In this document: positions 6,689 to 8,403 of the stretch, piece by piece
How positions within the stretch are numbered: the first letter of the stretch is position 1
Layout of the letters: the number at the start of each line of letters is the position of its first letter
Source of the DNA: Selenomonadaceae bacterium
Lineage (GTDB): Bacteria > Bacillota > Negativicutes > Selenomonadales > Selenomonadaceae
NCBI GenBank assembly: GCA_016286075.1
Contig: JAEERZ010000088.1
Location: 1-8,403 of the forward strand
Direction of reading: 5' to 3'
Length of the DNA: 8,403 bases
Translations under genes and position numbers: made by a program
The notes under the pieces: generated by a model
The model's input: only the letters and a program-made list of their open reading frames with translations
The model's database searches: none
Told to the model about the DNA's origin: nothing

Positions 6689-7313
6689 ACTGTCGGTCAA
6701 CGAAATCTTTTTCAGCATTGACGGCGAGGGGAAACGCGCCGGGAAACTTGCGGCGTTTATCCGTCTTGCCGGCTGTAATCTTCGTTGCTCCTATTGCGAT
6801 ACGGAATACGCATTTACAGACGGTCAGCTCATGCGCATAGACGAAATTGCCGAGGCGGTCGAGGGCTGGGAAAACGTCACCGTTACCGGCGGAGAACCGC
6901 TGCTCCAAGATATTCACGCTCTTTTGGAGCGCCTGCAGGGACATGAGGTTAATATCGAAACGAACGGCAGCGTGGACGTCACGCCGTATCATGAATATCC
7001 GTGGGTATTTTTTACGCTGGACTATAAATGCCCGTCCTCGGGCATGGAATCGTCCATGCTGGAGAAAAATTTTCAAACCCTGCGTTCGCAGGACGTGCTG
7101 AAATTCGTCGTCGGGGATAGGGAGGATTTGCGGAGGGCGCAGGAAGTCTGCGAGAAATACGAGCCGCGCTGTCCCGTTTATCTTTCTCCGGTATTCGGGA
7201 AGATTGAGGCGAAGGAGATCGTCGAATACATGAAAAGCGCGCGGTATAAAAACTGGCGCTTGCAGCTCCAGCTCCATAAATATATCTGGCCGCCGGATGC
7301 AAGAGGCGTGTGA
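6678..7313 (+). CDS. queE: 7-carboxy-7-deazaguanine synthase (radical SAM)
   Basis: The 211-residue protein opens with the QueE signature EIFFSIDGEG. The radical-SAM cluster motif C33-x3-C37-x2-C40 lies within AGCNLRCSYCDT. GGEP at 71-74 (SAM binding) and the typical C-terminus LQLHKYIWPPDARGV complete the match. QueE rearranges 6-carboxytetrahydropterin to 7-carboxy-7-deazaguanine, using SAM, a [4Fe-4S] cluster and Mg2+. Its partners QueD and QueC are encoded directly upstream. The ATG at 6678 lies inside the end of queD; AAGGGA at 6660-6665 is a rather distant ribosome binding site, so coupling to queD translation is likely. An in-frame TTG at 6669 would add three residues. A strong terminator follows, so this is the last gene of the rightward cluster. 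Confidence 0.96.
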   Translation: MQNELSVNEIFFSIDGEGKRAGKLAAFIRLAGCNLRCSYCDTEYAFTDGQLMRIDEIAEAVEGWENVTVTGGEPLLQDIHALLERLQGHEVNIETNGSVDVTPYHEYPWVFFTLDYKCPSSGMESSMLEKNFQTLRSQDVLKFVVGDREDLRRAQEVCEKYEPRCPVYLSPVFGKIEAKEIVEYMKSARYKNWRLQLQLHKYIWPPDARGV

Positions 7314-7315
7314 AC

Positions 7316-7364
7316 AAACGAAACCCTCGGGAAGCAGTTGCGCTTTTCCGAGGGTTTCGTTTTT
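7316..7364 (+). terminator. Intrinsic terminator after queE
   Basis: AAACGAAACCCTCGG (7316-7330) pairs perfectly with 7348-7362, and T7360-T7364 form the T run. The apex can add a bulged AAGC/GCTT pairing with a six-base loop. It begins two bases after the queE stop codon. The A run on the left could give some function on the other strand. Confidence 0.93.
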
Positions 7365-7385
7365 AGAGATACCCTTAAAAGAAAC

Positions 7386-7452
7386 ATCAAATTTTTGAAG
7401 TAAGAAAGTAGGAAAGTTGGATTTTCCTACTTTCCTACCACAGAAATTTGAT
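7386..7452. repeat. Nested palindromic element between two terminators
   Basis: An outer inverted repeat ATCAAATTT (7386-7394) / AAATTTGAT (7444-7452) encloses an inner hairpin: GAAAGTAGGAAA (7404-7415) pairs with TTTCCTACTTTC (7423-7434), and G7416-T7422 plus T7417-A7421 leave a loop of three. Outer and inner stems are separated by exactly nine bases on each side. Each inner arm contains an 8-base near-repeat, so GTAGGAAAGT (7408-7417) can alternatively pair with 7429-7438. There is no T run on either strand, so it is not a standard terminator. It could be a REP/MITE-like element, a small-RNA fold or a protein site; I cannot tell which. Confidence 0.75.
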
Positions 7453-7457
7453 AATGC

Positions 7458-7505
7458 AAAAAAATCCCCTGCGGATTTTCCGAACGGAATTCCGCAGGGG
7501 ATTTT
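7458..7505 (-). terminator. Intrinsic terminator of guaB
   Basis: AAAATCCCCTGCGGA (7461-7475) and 7491-7505 form a perfect 15-base-pair stem, with a further TTCCG/CGGAA pairing inside. Read on the minus strand the stem ends in seven Ts (complement of 7458-7464). It lies 11 bases past the guaB stop. The four Ts at 7502-7505 could give weak back-up termination for rightward transcripts. Confidence 0.93.
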
Positions 7506-7516
7506 GTCTGCCTGTT

Positions 7517-8403
7517 TTATCTCGGCGAGAATTTGTCTTTCAAAATTACGTCGTGGGAGCCGCCTTCGACGATGCTGACCGAGGAGACGAGGGTGAGTTT
7601 CGCTTTCTCCTGCAATTCTTTGATGCTCAGCGCGCCGCAGTTGCACATGGTGGAGCGAACCTTCGACAGGGTGATGCCCACGTTGTCATGCAGCGGGCCG
7701 GCGTAAGGAACGTAGGAATCGACGCCTTCCTCGAAGGAGAGCTTGCGGTCGCCGCCGAGGTCGTAGCGCTGCCAGTTGCGCGCGCGGTTCGAGCCTTCGC
7801 CCCAATACTCTTTGTAGAAGGTGCCGTTGATCTTCACCTTGTCCGTGGGGCTTTCGTCGAAGCGGGAGAAGTAACGGCCCAGCATCAGGAAGTCCGCGCC
7901 CATGGCGAGGGCCAGCGTGATATGGTAGTCGTGGACGATGCCGCCGTCGGAGCAGACGGGGACGTAAACGCCCGTCTCCTTGAAATATTCGTCACGGGCC
8001 TTGCAGACGTCGATGAGCGCCGTCGCCTGCCCGCGTCCGATGCCTTTCGTCTCACGGGTGATGCAGATGGAGCCGCCGCCGATGCCGACTTTTACAAAGT
8101 CCGCGCCCGCCTCGGCGAGGAAGCGGAAGCCTTCGGCGTCGACGACGTTGCCCGCGCCGACTTTGACTTCCGGGCCGTATTTTTTATGGATGTAATCGAG
8201 GGTGATGCGCTGCCATTCGGAGTAGCCTTCCGAGGAGTCGATGCAGAGCGCGTCGGCGCCAGCGTCAATCAGAAGCGGAACGCGTTCGGCGTAGTCGCGG
8301 GTATTGATGCCCGCGCCGACGCGGTAACGCTTGTGCGCGTCCGTGATTTCCAGTTCGTGTTCTTTGTTGTCGGTATAGTCCTTGCGGAAGACCATATAGC
8401 GCA
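7517..8403 (-). CDS. guaB: IMP dehydrogenase, C-terminal part (5' end outside the window), Tritrichomonas-like type
   Basis: The frame is open to the right edge, so the ATG at 8395 is internal (KR-type residues RY precede it); 292 residues follow from that methionine. IMP dehydrogenase oxidises IMP to XMP with NAD+, the first committed step to GMP. Counting from that methionine, D53, the catalytic C111 in GGGSICITRE, D150, R174, E200 and the flap dyad R210-Y211 match Tritrichomonas foetus D261, C319, D358, R382, E408 and R418-Y419, all with one constant offset of 208, so no gap is needed. K102 and E223 match the residues (K310, E431) linked to mycophenolic acid resistance. The motif CITRETKGIGRGQ differs from the usual bacterial CTTR-x-x-x-GVG form. 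The protein ends in VSIVEGGSHDVI plus a short tail. About 200 N-terminal residues, including any CBS domains, are missing from view. It converges with queE. Confidence 0.95.
   Translation of the reverse strand, partial: RYMVFRKDYTDNKEHELEITDAHKRYRVGAGINTRDYAERVPLLIDAGADALCIDSSEGYSEWQRITLDYIHKKYGPEVKVGAGNVVDAEGFRFLAEAGADFVKVGIGGGSICITRETKGIGRGQATALIDVCKARDEYFKETGVYVPVCSDGGIVHDYHITLALAMGADFLMLGRYFSRFDESPTDKVKINGTFYKEYWGEGSNRARNWQRYDLGGDRKLSFEEGVDSYVPYAGPLHDNVGITLSKVRSTMCNCGALSIKELQEKAKLTLVSSVSIVEGGSHDVILKDKFSPR

Noticed and set aside
7404..7434. Inner hairpin as a third intrinsic terminator
   Set aside because: No T run follows on either strand and the stem is not GC-rich; it is better listed as a palindrome of unknown role.
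6579..7646. 355-codon open frame on the minus strand
   Set aside because: It runs antisense through queE, through two terminators and into the end of guaB. The product is Arg-rich with no family features, and queE is unmistakable on the other strand.
1..8403. Mobile element, CRISPR array, phage or defence system
   Set aside because: No transposase, integrase, regular repeat-spacer pattern, tRNA or defence-domain protein is visible. Gene content is housekeeping throughout.

Overview
The window reads as ordinary chromosomal DNA from a GC-rich, Firmicutes-like bacterium. A member of the Negativicutes (for example Selenomonas or a relative) would fit the mix of genes, but this is inference. TmcAL is essentially a Firmicutes-type tRNA enzyme, the IMP dehydrogenase is an uncommon variant, and strong AGGAGG ribosome binding sites precede most genes. 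No mobile element, CRISPR array, rRNA or tRNA gene is visible.

Layout: (1) The last 21 codons of an unidentified plus-strand gene converge on tmcAL (minus strand); one perfect bidirectional terminator hairpin fills the gap. (2) A 231-base divergent intergenic region holds the tmcAL start and, for the rightward genes, a promoter with a perfect TATAAT, preceded by repeated T-tracts. (3) A rightward run of seven tightly spaced genes follows: two membrane-anchored helical proteins of unknown function (the second DUF2939-like), a phosphoglycolate-phosphatase-type HAD hydrolase, a 23S rRNA m5U methyltransferase (RlmD/RlmCD type), then queC, queD and queE. Gaps are at most 56 bases and queD/queE overlap, so they are probably largely co-transcribed. 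A small hairpin lies between the HAD gene and the methyltransferase. (4) A strong terminator follows queE. After it come a nested palindrome of unknown role and then the terminator of the last gene. (5) That gene is the C-terminal 60 percent or so of an IMP dehydrogenase (guaB) on the minus strand; its 5' part lies outside the window.

The common thread is RNA modification. TmcAL makes N4-acetylcytidine at the wobble base of elongator tRNA-Met, RlmD methylates 23S rRNA, and QueD, QueE and QueC make preQ0, the precursor of queuosine at the wobble base of other tRNAs. QueF, Tgt, QueA and a GTP cyclohydrolase are not here and must be elsewhere if the pathway is complete. I see no clearly novel system. 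The least understood parts are the two membrane proteins (1602-3474) and the nested palindrome (7386-7452).
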